Below are positions 13,624-19,889 of a DNA stretch of 19,889 bases, piece by piece (position 1 is the first letter of the stretch; every line of letters starts with the position of its first letter). The position numbers were made by a program, and so were the translations under genes. The notes under the pieces were generated by a model. It was not told the origin of the DNA. It worked only from the letters and a program-made list of their open reading frames with translations, and ran no database searches. Source of the stretch: an uncultured Rhodobacterales bacterium (GTDB lineage: Bacteria; Pseudomonadota; Alphaproteobacteria; Rhodobacterales; Rhodobacteraceae); NCBI GenBank assembly GCA_937901055.1, contig CALCGO010000442.1:1-19889 (forward strand). Direction: 5' to 3'.

Positions 13624-15240
13624 ATGACACATCCGCATATGACCTTACCAAAAACGACCGCGAACTACGCGCCATTGTCACCTGTTTCTTTCATGAACAG
13701 TGCGGCGCGGACATTCCCCGATCACACGGCGGTGATCTATAGCGACATTCAGCGCAGCTGGTCGCAAACTTACGCGCGGTGCCGGCAATTGGCTTCGGCT
13801 TTGAGCAATGCCGGTTTAGGGAAGGGTGATGTTGTGGGCTACATGGCGATGAATACACCGGAGCTTTACGAGGGGCATTTCGGCGTACCAATGGCGGGAA
13901 TGGTGTTGAATGCGTTGAACTACCGCCTCGATGCCAAGACGATTGCGTACATAATCGACCATGCGCAGATCAAGCTATTGATCACGGATCGGGAATTCTC
14001 GGATATCGTGAAAGCGGCGGTTGCGATTGCTGACGGCTCTCCGGTTCTGATTGATATCGACGATGCTGATGCGGAGGGCGGTGAATTACTGGGCGCGCAA
14101 GACTATGAGGAATTCATTGCGGGCGGTGACGCGGATTTTGCGTACGAGGGGCCGACGGACGAATGGGACACGATCAGTATCAACTACACCTCCGGTACGA
14201 CGGGTAATCCCAAAGGTGTCGTTTACCATTATCGCGGCGCGTATCTGAACGCGATTGGCAACACGCTGGAATGGAATATGGCGGCGCATCCGACCTATCT
14301 GTGGACGTTGCCGATGTTCCACTGCAACGGTTGGTGCTTCCCTTGGACGGTTGCGGCGAAGGCCGGCACGAACGTTTGTATTCGCAAGGTAACGGCGGCG
14401 AATATCTATGACGGCATTGCGGATCATGGTGTGGATCACCTTTGCGGCGCGCCAATCGTGCTTAGCTTTATGATTAACGCGACGGACGAGAAGCGGCCTT
14501 TCGATCATCTGTGCAAGGTGATGACAGCGGCGGCGCCTCCGCCTGCGAAGGTTTTGCAATCGATGAAGGAAGAGGGGTTCGATGTAACCCACGCCTATGG
14601 CCTGACAGAAACCTATGGCCCCGCCGTTTCTTGTGCATGGCATGACGAATGGAACGAACTGCCGATTGGCAAGCAGGCGAACTTGAAGGCGCGTCAGGGG
14701 GTGGCCTACGTGGTGCAGGAAGACACCAAAGTTCTCGATCCTGAAACGATGATCGAGGTTCCGCACGATGGCGAAACCATGGGTGAGGTGATGATGCGCG
14801 GCAATATCGCCATGAAAGGGTATCTGGATAACGCCGAGGCAACGGCCGAAGCGTTCAAGGGCGGGTGGTTCCATTCCGGCGATCTGGGTGTAGTGCATCC
14901 CGATGGATACATACAGCTTAGGGATCGGGCGAAGGACATCATCATTTCAGGGGGCGAAAACATTTCCTCCATCGAAATCGAAAGTTGTTTATACGCCCAC
15001 CCGTCTGTTCTGGCCTGTGCTGTTGTTGCGCGGCCCGATGACAAATGGGGTGAAACACCTTGCGCTTTTGTCGAACTAAAACCGGATATGCAGGCGACCG
15101 AGGCCGATATGATCACGCATTGCCGCGAACATCTGGCGCGATTCAAGGTTCCCAAGACGATTGTGTTTATGGAGGTTCCAAAGACCTCGACAGGTAAGAT
15201 CCAGAAGGTTCCCTTGCGAGATATCGCAAAAGGACTCTGA
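13624..15240 (+). CDS. AMP-forming acyl-CoA ligase (acyl-CoA synthetase; DmdB-type activity possible)
   Basis: A 538-residue member of the adenylate-forming ANL superfamily. It activates a carboxylic acid with ATP and joins it to CoA. The P-loop YTSGTTGNPKGV (188-199), the substrate-side motif MFHCNGWCFPW with His233 and Trp237, the adenine-side YGLTETYG (325-332), GGWFHSGDLG with Asp420, the hinge LRDRAKDIIISGGENISSIE and catalytic Lys525 (TSTGKIQK) are all present. It resembles the plant-AAE-like / medium- to long-chain group (PMFHCNGW, VVYHYRGAYLNAIGN). Roseobacter enzymes of related groups act as methylmercaptopropionyl-CoA ligase (DmdB) in DMSP breakdown; that is possible but not shown here. 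ATG 13624 follows AAGGA by 9 bases. A TATATT box at 13597-13602 could be its own -10. The GNAT gene starts 3 bases after its stop. Confidence 0.92.
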   Translation: MTHPHMTLPKTTANYAPLSPVSFMNSAARTFPDHTAVIYSDIQRSWSQTYARCRQLASALSNAGLGKGDVVGYMAMNTPELYEGHFGVPMAGMVLNALNYRLDAKTIAYIIDHAQIKLLITDREFSDIVKAAVAIADGSPVLIDIDDADAEGGELLGAQDYEEFIAGGDADFAYEGPTDEWDTISINYTSGTTGNPKGVVYHYRGAYLNAIGNTLEWNMAAHPTYLWTLPMFHCNGWCFPWTVAAKAGTNVCIRKVTAANIYDGIADHGVDHLCGAPIVLSFMINATDEKRPFDHLCKVMTAAAPPPAKVLQSMKEEGFDVTHAYGLTETYGPAVSCAWHDEWNELPIGKQANLKARQGVAYVVQEDTKVLDPETMIEVPHDGETMGEVMMRGNIAMKGYLDNAEATAEAFKGGWFHSGDLGVVHPDGYIQLRDRAKDIIISGGENISSIEIESCLYAHPSVLACAVVARPDDKWGETPCAFVELKPDMQATEADMITHCREHLARFKVPKTIVFMEVPKTSTGKIQKVPLRDIAKGL

Positions 15241-15243
15241 GCG

Positions 15244-15687
15244 ATGAGTCTTGTCTTTGTTGTGGCATCAGTTGATGACGCCGACAAACTGGCCACACTT
15301 CGCGTAAATGCGATGCGGGAAAGTCTGGAAGCGATGGGGTTGTTTGACCCGACCCGCGCGCGTGCCCGTTTCCTTGATCGGTTTGATCCGGACGTGACGT
15401 ATAAGATTATGCGAGGTCAAAGTCTTGTTGGATTCTTTGTTCTGAAGCCTCACGCGGATCATTTGCACCTTGACCATCTTTATGTCGCAAATACCGAACA
15501 AGGCACTGGCGTCGGGCGGGAGGTGATGGCTTATGTCAAATCTTGTTCGCTTGAGCAGTCATTGCCAGTTCGCCTGTGTGCTCTGAACAAAAGTACAGCG
15601 AACGCGTTTTATGCAAGCCATGCCTTCAAGGTAACGCATAGTGACAAGCTAGATACCTATTATGAATACAATCCAAAGCAACAGTAA
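15244..15687 (+). CDS. GNAT family N-acetyltransferase
   Basis: A 147-residue protein with the GNAT fold. The acetyl-CoA pyrophosphate loop is at LYVANTEQGTGVGREVM (Q-G-T-G-V-G), preceded by the beta-4 strand LHLDHL. Motif B is NKSTANAFYASHAFKVTHSD, with the Asn and Tyr typical of the family. It transfers an acetyl group from acetyl-CoA to an amine of unknown nature; cytoplasmic. ATG 15244 comes 3 bases after the acyl-CoA ligase stop, so the two are co-transcribed. Confidence 0.87.
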   Translation: MSLVFVVASVDDADKLATLRVNAMRESLEAMGLFDPTRARARFLDRFDPDVTYKIMRGQSLVGFFVLKPHADHLHLDHLYVANTEQGTGVGREVMAYVKSCSLEQSLPVRLCALNKSTANAFYASHAFKVTHSDKLDTYYEYNPKQQ

Positions 15688-15706
15688 CTAGCACAGGAGA
15701 AGCTTG

Positions 15707-16594
15707 GTGGAACTCTGGGTCTTGATCGCAATTGGTGCGGCCTTCTTGCAGAATGTTCGTTCGGCGTTGCAAAAGCACCTGAAAGGGCAGCTTAGCACGA
15801 CAGGGGCGACGTTTTCGCGGTTCGTATTCGCGGCTCCGCTTATTGTCGGTGTCCTGGCGGTTTTGGTGGTGGCCGGTGGATACCCCGTTCCCAAACCGAA
15901 TGCGCGCTTTGTCGGGTTTATGATGCTTGGTGGGGTTTCACAGATAACGGCAACTGCGCTGCTGGTTCATTTATTCGGGTTAAGAAACTTTGCGGTAGGG
16001 ACGACGTTCTCAAAAACGGAAACGGTGCAAGCAGCGCTTTTTGGCGTGATAGTGTTAAGCGATGCAATCTCGCCAATGGCGCTGGTGGCATTATTAATCA
16101 GCCTCGTCGGGGTCGGGTTGATTTCGTCAACCAACGGTTTGCGCGGCGGGATTTTCAACCGGAGCGCTTTGATCGGGGTCGCGTCAGGCACGGCATTCGC
16201 GATTTCGGGAATCAGTTATCGCGGGGCCTCGCTTTCGCTCGACGGTGGAGATTTTCTGATACGGGCCACGTTCACTCTTGCCTGTGTCTTGGTTTTTCAA
16301 ACACTGATAATGCTGGTGTGGTTGCTGTGGAAAGATGCCGGACAGATTGGGCGTGTGATCAAAAGCTGGCGCGTATCTATGTGGGTCGGGTTAGCCGGCG
16401 GTTTTGCATCGCTCGGATGGTTCTCGGCTATGACGTTGCAGAATGCGGCTTACGTCAAAGCGGTTGGGCAAATTGAATTGCTGTTCACCTTTGCCGTGTC
16501 GGTGCTGATTTTTAGGGAACGGTCCAGCAAGCGTGAAGTCATGGGGATAATCCTAGTTAGCCTTGGGATACTATTGCTGCTGCTTTGGCGATAA
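15707..16594 (+). CDS. EamA/DMT-superfamily transporter
   Basis: About 295 residues with ten predicted membrane helices in two repeats of five, as in EamA (DMT superfamily) exporters and permeases. The first repeat ends near SLVGVGLISS. The second ends with IELLFTFAVSVLIFRERSSK and the final helix GIILVSLGILLLLLWR, a typical EamA end. The substrate is unknown. The GTG at 15707 was chosen as start because GGAG (15696-15699) is then 7 bases away; a TTG at 15704 would be too close at 4. It is the last gene of the plus-strand operon and ends 17 bases from the convergent HD gene, with no obvious terminator between. Confidence 0.88.
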   Translation: MELWVLIAIGAAFLQNVRSALQKHLKGQLSTTGATFSRFVFAAPLIVGVLAVLVVAGGYPVPKPNARFVGFMMLGGVSQITATALLVHLFGLRNFAVGTTFSKTETVQAALFGVIVLSDAISPMALVALLISLVGVGLISSTNGLRGGIFNRSALIGVASGTAFAISGISYRGASLSLDGGDFLIRATFTLACVLVFQTLIMLVWLLWKDAGQIGRVIKSWRVSMWVGLAGGFASLGWFSAMTLQNAAYVKAVGQIELLFTFAVSVLIFRERSSKREVMGIILVSLGILLLLLWR

Positions 16595-16611
16595 ACCACC
16601 GCGCGAACGAG

Positions 16612-17202
16612 TTATGTGTCGTGCGTTTCGTTCAATTCCATATGGCCGTCGCCCTTGGAGAATAGCTTGCGCAACATAGGTTCGAAGAACTCTAGCGGTT
16701 TGGATTCGTATTTCGGATCGAAGGCATTCTGATCGTAGTTGTGGCAGAAATATACGCAGTCCTCGTAATGTGGGCTGTCTTTGTATTTTTCGCGCGCCAT
16801 GCGATCGCCGCCCAGATGGTGATTGTAGTAGAATCCCTGAAACACACAGTGGTGTTCAACTATCCAGCGGGTTTTTTCTGAAACGTAGGGCTTGAGGATC
16901 GCGGCGGCCAATTCGCCATGGTTATAGGGCGAGAGGATGTCACCAACGTCATGTATCAGGGCTGCGACAACGATTTCTTCGTTTGCGCCATCGTTGTACG
17001 CGCGCGTGGCAGCTTGAAGGCAATGTTGGTAGCGATTGATAGGATAGGGAGTCCAGTCTTCATCCAACGACTTAATTTGAGCCAGAAGGCGGTCCACTAG
17101 TCCGGCGTTGAAGTCGTCCTCGTAATCCATAACCGCCTCGAAGTCTTCTTTCGAGGCATTTTCCATCGCCGTCCATGTCGGTTTGTGGTTTTTGTCGAGC
17201 AT
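16612..17202 (-). CDS. HD-domain protein with dinuclear metal ligand set
   Basis: A 196-residue cytoplasmic protein. After an acidic N-terminus it has an HD domain with the ligands His60 (NRYQHCLQ), His84-Asp85 (ALIHDVGD), His95 (YNHGELAA), His117/His118 (VEHHCVFQG) and Asp157 (YDQNAFD). This is the H-HD-H-H-D set for two metals. The segment INRYQHCLQAATRAYNDGAN followed by IHDVGD is close in pattern and spacing (24 residues from His to HD) to the phosphonate oxygenase PhnZ. Those enzymes (PhnZ, TmpB, MIOX) are mixed-valence di-iron oxygenases, while other dinuclear HD proteins are phosphohydrolases. Which type this is cannot be settled here. ATG 17202 has a run of seven G about 7 bases upstream. 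It lies downstream of the soe terminator and so is probably expressed separately. Confidence 0.82.
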   Translation of the reverse strand: MLDKNHKPTWTAMENASKEDFEAVMDYEDDFNAGLVDRLLAQIKSLDEDWTPYPINRYQHCLQAATRAYNDGANEEIVVAALIHDVGDILSPYNHGELAAAILKPYVSEKTRWIVEHHCVFQGFYYNHHLGGDRMAREKYKDSPHYEDCVYFCHNYDQNAFDPKYESKPLEFFEPMLRKLFSKGDGHMELNETHDT

Positions 17203-17269
17203 CGTGAACCCCCCCTGTGTCGCGCTTGTGCAACGTTCAGGTTTGACGTTAGTTCAGATATTTGGATTT

Positions 17270-17313
17270 GCAAATAAAATAGAGCCGCGCAGGATTGGTT
17301 TCCCGCGCGGCTC
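17270..17313 (-). terminator. rho-independent terminator of the soeABC operon
   Basis: A perfect 9-base-pair stem GAGCCGCGC (17282-17290) / GCGCGGCTC (17305-17313) with a 14-base loop. On the minus strand it is followed by TATTTTATTTG, and it lies 28 bases past the stop of the membrane subunit gene. The tract is interrupted by A residues but U-rich. Confidence 0.78.
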
Positions 17314-17341
17314 GTTCTTCGATTTTGGTGCTAGACCGGTT

Positions 17342-18217
17342 TTAGCGTTGGCCGTAGTAAAGCCCGACAACGTGTTCTGCTTCTGCGAAGAACAACCAGC
17401 GTTGGGCGAATAGGCCAACGAGGTGGATCAGGATTACAACCAACCCAAGCATGTGGCCTGATGGCAATGCCAACAGCAGCACTGCAGGGATCAATGACCC
17501 GAGGGTTAGTGCAATGATCCGGAGTTTCATGATGTGCTTGCGACCAATCACGTGGATCATTTCCTTCATCAGGTAGTTGGTGCCAGAGTGTGGTTTTTCC
17601 AACAGGCGTACCTTGCCAAGGAAACCAAGGCCGGTGGCAGTACCCATATCCGAGCCGGTTTTGGCGAATGCGCCATCCCCGATTATCCAGGTTGCCACTT
17701 GCGCAATGGCTAGTGCCAGCATCAGCCAACCAGCCAATACCACTTGCGTCGTTAACAATGCACCACCTGCGAACCCGTACAGAAGATAGAGAACCGATGT
17801 CATTGGCGTGTGCCAACGTGGAACCGATTTCATCTGTGCATAGATCATCGAGGTGCTGAAAATGGTTAGCACGGACAGGGCGGCAGCAAGGCTGCCAAGT
17901 GCTGGGCTACGCGTGTCCATGAATATCCACATCAAGGCGTAGATGCCAAAAACACCCATGGTGACGATGGAAAGGATGCCTTCGCGCGAAAGCCAGCTTG
18001 AACGCCATTGGCGTAGGGCTTTCACGAAACGCTCCGGATGGCCGAGGTGGAACAGCGAAGACAACAAGCCGCCGCCAGCCAATGCGTAGGCGATTGCCAC
18101 GAAGACAAAAGCTACCCAGCCGGAGACGTCAAGAAAGCCGAGACCAAGGAACACCATCATGCCAAAACCAAGGCCCGAGAGTGCGGTGAAGATAATTACT
18201 GAAGGTGCTGGATGCAT
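17342..18217 (-). CDS. soeC: DmsC-like membrane anchor subunit, probably SoeC of sulfite dehydrogenase
   Basis: A 291-residue integral membrane protein with about eight hydrophobic helices and the DmsC/NrfD-like pattern: HPAPSVIIFTALSGLGFG at the N-terminus, LSSLFHLGHPERFVKALRQW between helices 2 and 3 (a DmsC family hallmark), SWLSREG and KSVPRWHTPMTS. It anchors the cytoplasmic Mo/FeS subunits and passes electrons to quinone. Its ATG overlaps the soeB stop by one base (TGATG). It is the last gene of the operon and is followed by a terminator. Assignment to Soe instead of DMSO reductase rests mostly on the B subunit and on the Roseobacter-type context. Confidence 0.85.
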   Translation of the reverse strand: MHPAPSVIIFTALSGLGFGMMVFLGLGFLDVSGWVAFVFVAIAYALAGGGLLSSLFHLGHPERFVKALRQWRSSWLSREGILSIVTMGVFGIYALMWIFMDTRSPALGSLAAALSVLTIFSTSMIYAQMKSVPRWHTPMTSVLYLLYGFAGGALLTTQVVLAGWLMLALAIAQVATWIIGDGAFAKTGSDMGTATGLGFLGKVRLLEKPHSGTNYLMKEMIHVIGRKHIMKLRIIALTLGSLIPAVLLLALPSGHMLGLVVILIHLVGLFAQRWLFFAEAEHVVGLYYGQR

Positions 18218-18963
18218 CAGAGTTTCTCCAATGTACGATCAAGCCACCCGAGGAAACCGCCGGTCTCTTCGGGTTGACGTGCTAGAAGGGGGGCGAGGAT
18301 GTCGATCTGCTCGATGTCCGTTTTCGGACGCGGCGGCAGGTAACGGTTAACGGGTTTGGTGCCTTGTTCGGGCATCAGTTCCATTCCGCCGCGCTCCGCC
18401 GACAGGATCGACACGTTGCTATCAGGGTCTGCGAAATCACCGAAGTGACGTGCGCCTGCGGGGCAGGTGCGAACGCAGGAAGGTACGCGGTCTTCTTCGG
18501 GAATGTTCTCGTTGTAAATCCGGTCCACGCAAAGGGTGCATTTCTTCATCACCCCTTCCGCGGCGTCCATTTCACGCGCGCCGTACGGGCAAGACCAAGC
18601 GCAGAGGCCACAGCCGATGCAGTCGCTCTCGTTTACCAGAACGATACCATCTTCAACGCGTTTATAGCTGGCGCCGGTAGGACAAACGGTGACGCAAGGT
18701 GCGTCTTCGCAATGCAGGCAGGATTTCGGGAAGTGCGTAACCTGCGCAGGCTTATCTTCCTGTTTAACCTCGAACGTATGAACGCGGTTAAGGAAGGTCC
18801 CGACGGGGTCTTTGCCGTAAGCATCCATATCGGACAGCGGCGCGCCATAGTTACTTGTGTTCCATTCTTTGCAGGAAATCACACAGGCGTGGCAGCCAAC
18901 ACAAGTGTCGAGGTCAATGGCTAGACCGAGCTTCTTCTCGGTGGATTGTGGTAAAGTAGTCAT
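18217..18963 (-). CDS. soeB: 4Fe-4S electron-transfer subunit, probably SoeB of sulfite dehydrogenase
   Basis: A 248-residue DmsB-type ferredoxin subunit with all sixteen cysteines for four [4Fe-4S] clusters: 21, 24, 27, 31; 82, 85, 90, 94; 115, 118, 121, 125; and 142, 145, 163, 167. It carries electrons between the molybdenum subunit and the membrane anchor. The stretches LDTCVGCHACVISCKEWNTS, CLHCEDAPCVTVCPTGASYK and VMKKCTLCVDRIYNEN, and the C-terminal RGGMELMPEQG, closely resemble SoeB of the cytoplasmic sulfite-oxidising complex of Allochromatium and roseobacters. There is no Tat signal, which fits a cytoplasmic complex. ATG 18963 was preferred to GTG 18969 because AAGGAG lies 5 bases upstream. 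It overlaps the soeA stop by four bases (ATGA). Confidence 0.9.
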   Translation of the reverse strand: MTTLPQSTEKKLGLAIDLDTCVGCHACVISCKEWNTSNYGAPLSDMDAYGKDPVGTFLNRVHTFEVKQEDKPAQVTHFPKSCLHCEDAPCVTVCPTGASYKRVEDGIVLVNESDCIGCGLCAWSCPYGAREMDAAEGVMKKCTLCVDRIYNENIPEEDRVPSCVRTCPAGARHFGDFADPDSNVSILSAERGGMELMPEQGTKPVNRYLPPRPKTDIEQIDILAPLLARQPEETGGFLGWLDRTLEKL

Positions 18964-19889
18964 TTCCACTCCTTCCCGTATTCAACGTTTTTGGGACCGC
19001 GACCAACAGGGGATTCCTGCGGGGCGATGTTCGGTTCAGATTGCAGGTTCGGCGGCGTTGCGGTTTTCTCGATCTTCACGCGAAGGTCGAACCACGCGGC
19101 CTGACCGGTGACCGGATCGGAGTTGGCCCAGCGTTGACCGTCACCTTTGGAAGGCAACAGTTCGTGGATCAGGTGATTTAACAAGAAACCCTTGGTGGTT
19201 TCCGGTGCATCATCCTGCAATGCCCACGCACCTTTGCGCTTGCCGATTGCATTCCATGTCCACACGGTGTTGGAGTTCAACGCTTCCATCAAGGCCACAG
19301 GCACAGTGATGGAGCCGTGGTGCGAAGTTACCTTCGCCCAGTCGCCATCCTCAAAACCATTGGCTTCCCAGATGTCGGTTGGCACATACAGCGGATTGTG
19401 ACCGTGGATTTGGCGCAACCACGCGTTTTGCGTTCCCCAACTATGATACATCGCCATCGGGCGTTGTGTCAGCGCGTGGTGCGGATATTCGTCGTTATCA
19501 ACAAGCGTTTGTTCAAACGGTTCCCACCAAGTTGGCAGTGGGTCCATGGATGCGCGAACCTGCTCACGCAGATGCTCGGGCGGTTGAATGTCGCCTTTGC
19601 CTTCGGCCGCGAGACGGAATTTTTGCAGGGTTTCTTGATAGACATCGAAAACGTAGGGCTGAACGGCGTCGTAAAGACCGCGCTCAACAGCATAGTTCTG
19701 ATAGTCCATGTTCCACGGTTTGAAGTACGACGCTTCTTTAGGGATATGGTCGATCCAGAAACCGCCATTGTCGATGTAAGCTTGAATCTGGTTCGGGTTC
19801 GGTTCGCCGCGCCCCTTGCCAGTGCCGTCTTTGCCGCGGAAGCCAGCCAATGGACCAACGCCCGGGCGACGTTCGTGAGACTGGATGTA
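18960..19889 (-). CDS. soeA: molybdopterin oxidoreductase, C-terminal part, probably SoeA (5' end cut by window)
   Basis: The frame is open to the window edge; 309 residues are present out of a family length near 950. They cover the end of the catalytic domain and the C-terminal molybdopterin-dinucleotide-binding barrel: LTQRPMAMYHSWGTQNAWLR, VPTDIWEANGFEDGDWAKV and then a typical VTSHHGSITVPV strand set, with the tail TGQAAWFDLRVKIEK. It is the catalytic subunit of a DMSO-reductase-superfamily enzyme. With the B and C subunits that follow by overlapping reading frames it forms an ABC complex, probably oxidising sulfite to sulfate in the cytoplasm. The twin-arginine, Fe-S and active-site regions lie outside the window, so the substrate cannot be checked. 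Confidence 0.85.
   Translation of the reverse strand, partial: YIQSHERRPGVGPLAGFRGKDGTGKGRGEPNPNQIQAYIDNGGFWIDHIPKEASYFKPWNMDYQNYAVERGLYDAVQPYVFDVYQETLQKFRLAAEGKGDIQPPEHLREQVRASMDPLPTWWEPFEQTLVDNDEYPHHALTQRPMAMYHSWGTQNAWLRQIHGHNPLYVPTDIWEANGFEDGDWAKVTSHHGSITVPVALMEALNSNTVWTWNAIGKRKGAWALQDDAPETTKGFLLNHLIHELLPSKGDGQRWANSDPVTGQAAWFDLRVKIEKTATPPNLQSEPNIAPQESPVGRGPKNVEYGKEWK

Noticed and set aside
14086..14898. A 270-codon minus-strand open frame
   Set aside because: Antisense of the acyl-CoA ligase, with no recognisable motif.
16595..16611. Terminator between the EamA transporter and the HD gene
   Set aside because: The 17-base gap holds no inverted repeat or T-run.
18364..18924. A 186-codon plus-strand open frame
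   Set aside because: Antisense of soeB, whose sixteen cysteines are all in place; the open frame is a by-product.

Overview
The window reads as chromosome of a marine Rhodobacterales (Roseobacter-group) alphaproteobacterium. The grounds are strong protein resemblance to Rhodobacter/Ruegeria families (malyl-CoA lyase tail, AccA, ETF, ParC, twin-helix small membrane protein, SoeB/SoeC, gene-transfer-agent spike proteins), a moderate GC content, and intergenic regions rich in TTAAC. No rRNA, tRNA, CRISPR array, insertion sequence or integrase was seen. All recognised genes appear intact apart from the two cut by the window edges.

Layout, left to right. Positions 1-5551 hold central carbon and acyl-CoA metabolism: the 3' end of L-malyl-CoA/beta-methylmalyl-CoA lyase (+), a small four-helix membrane protein (-), accA (+), a 3-hydroxybutyryl-CoA dehydrogenase (-), a DUF6473-like protein (+), and the electron-transfer flavoprotein pair etfB-etfA (-). 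Positions 5552-5909 are a 358-base non-coding stretch with several inverted repeats. Positions 5910-7656 (+) hold the most distinctive element, a two-gene cassette resembling the head-spike genes ghsA/ghsB of the Rhodobacter capsulatus gene transfer agent (RcGTA), standing alone without other virion genes. Positions 7664-10416 (-) form a four-gene operon: MetE-like methyltransferase, SDR, HIG1-type twin-helix small protein, PduO-type cobalamin adenosyltransferase.

Positions 10549-16594 (+) run parC, a FabG-like SDR, an acyl-CoA ligase, a GNAT acetyltransferase and an EamA-type transporter. Positions 16612-19889 (-) hold an HD-domain protein with a dinuclear metal ligand set and, upstream of it in reading order, a DmsABC-type molybdoenzyme operon whose B and C subunits look like the sulfite dehydrogenase SoeABC of roseobacters and purple sulfur bacteria.

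How the genes fit together (inference): malyl-CoA lyase, hydroxybutyryl-CoA dehydrogenase, ETF and the adenosylcobalamin-forming enzyme all suit acetyl-CoA, C4-acyl-CoA and ethylmalonyl-CoA chemistry, and acyl-CoA ligase plus sulfite dehydrogenase suit growth on fatty acids and organosulfur compounds in seawater. The spike cassette is functionally foreign to these neighbours and is probably controlled by the cell's GTA regulation. Two near-matches to the CtrA box lie upstream of it.
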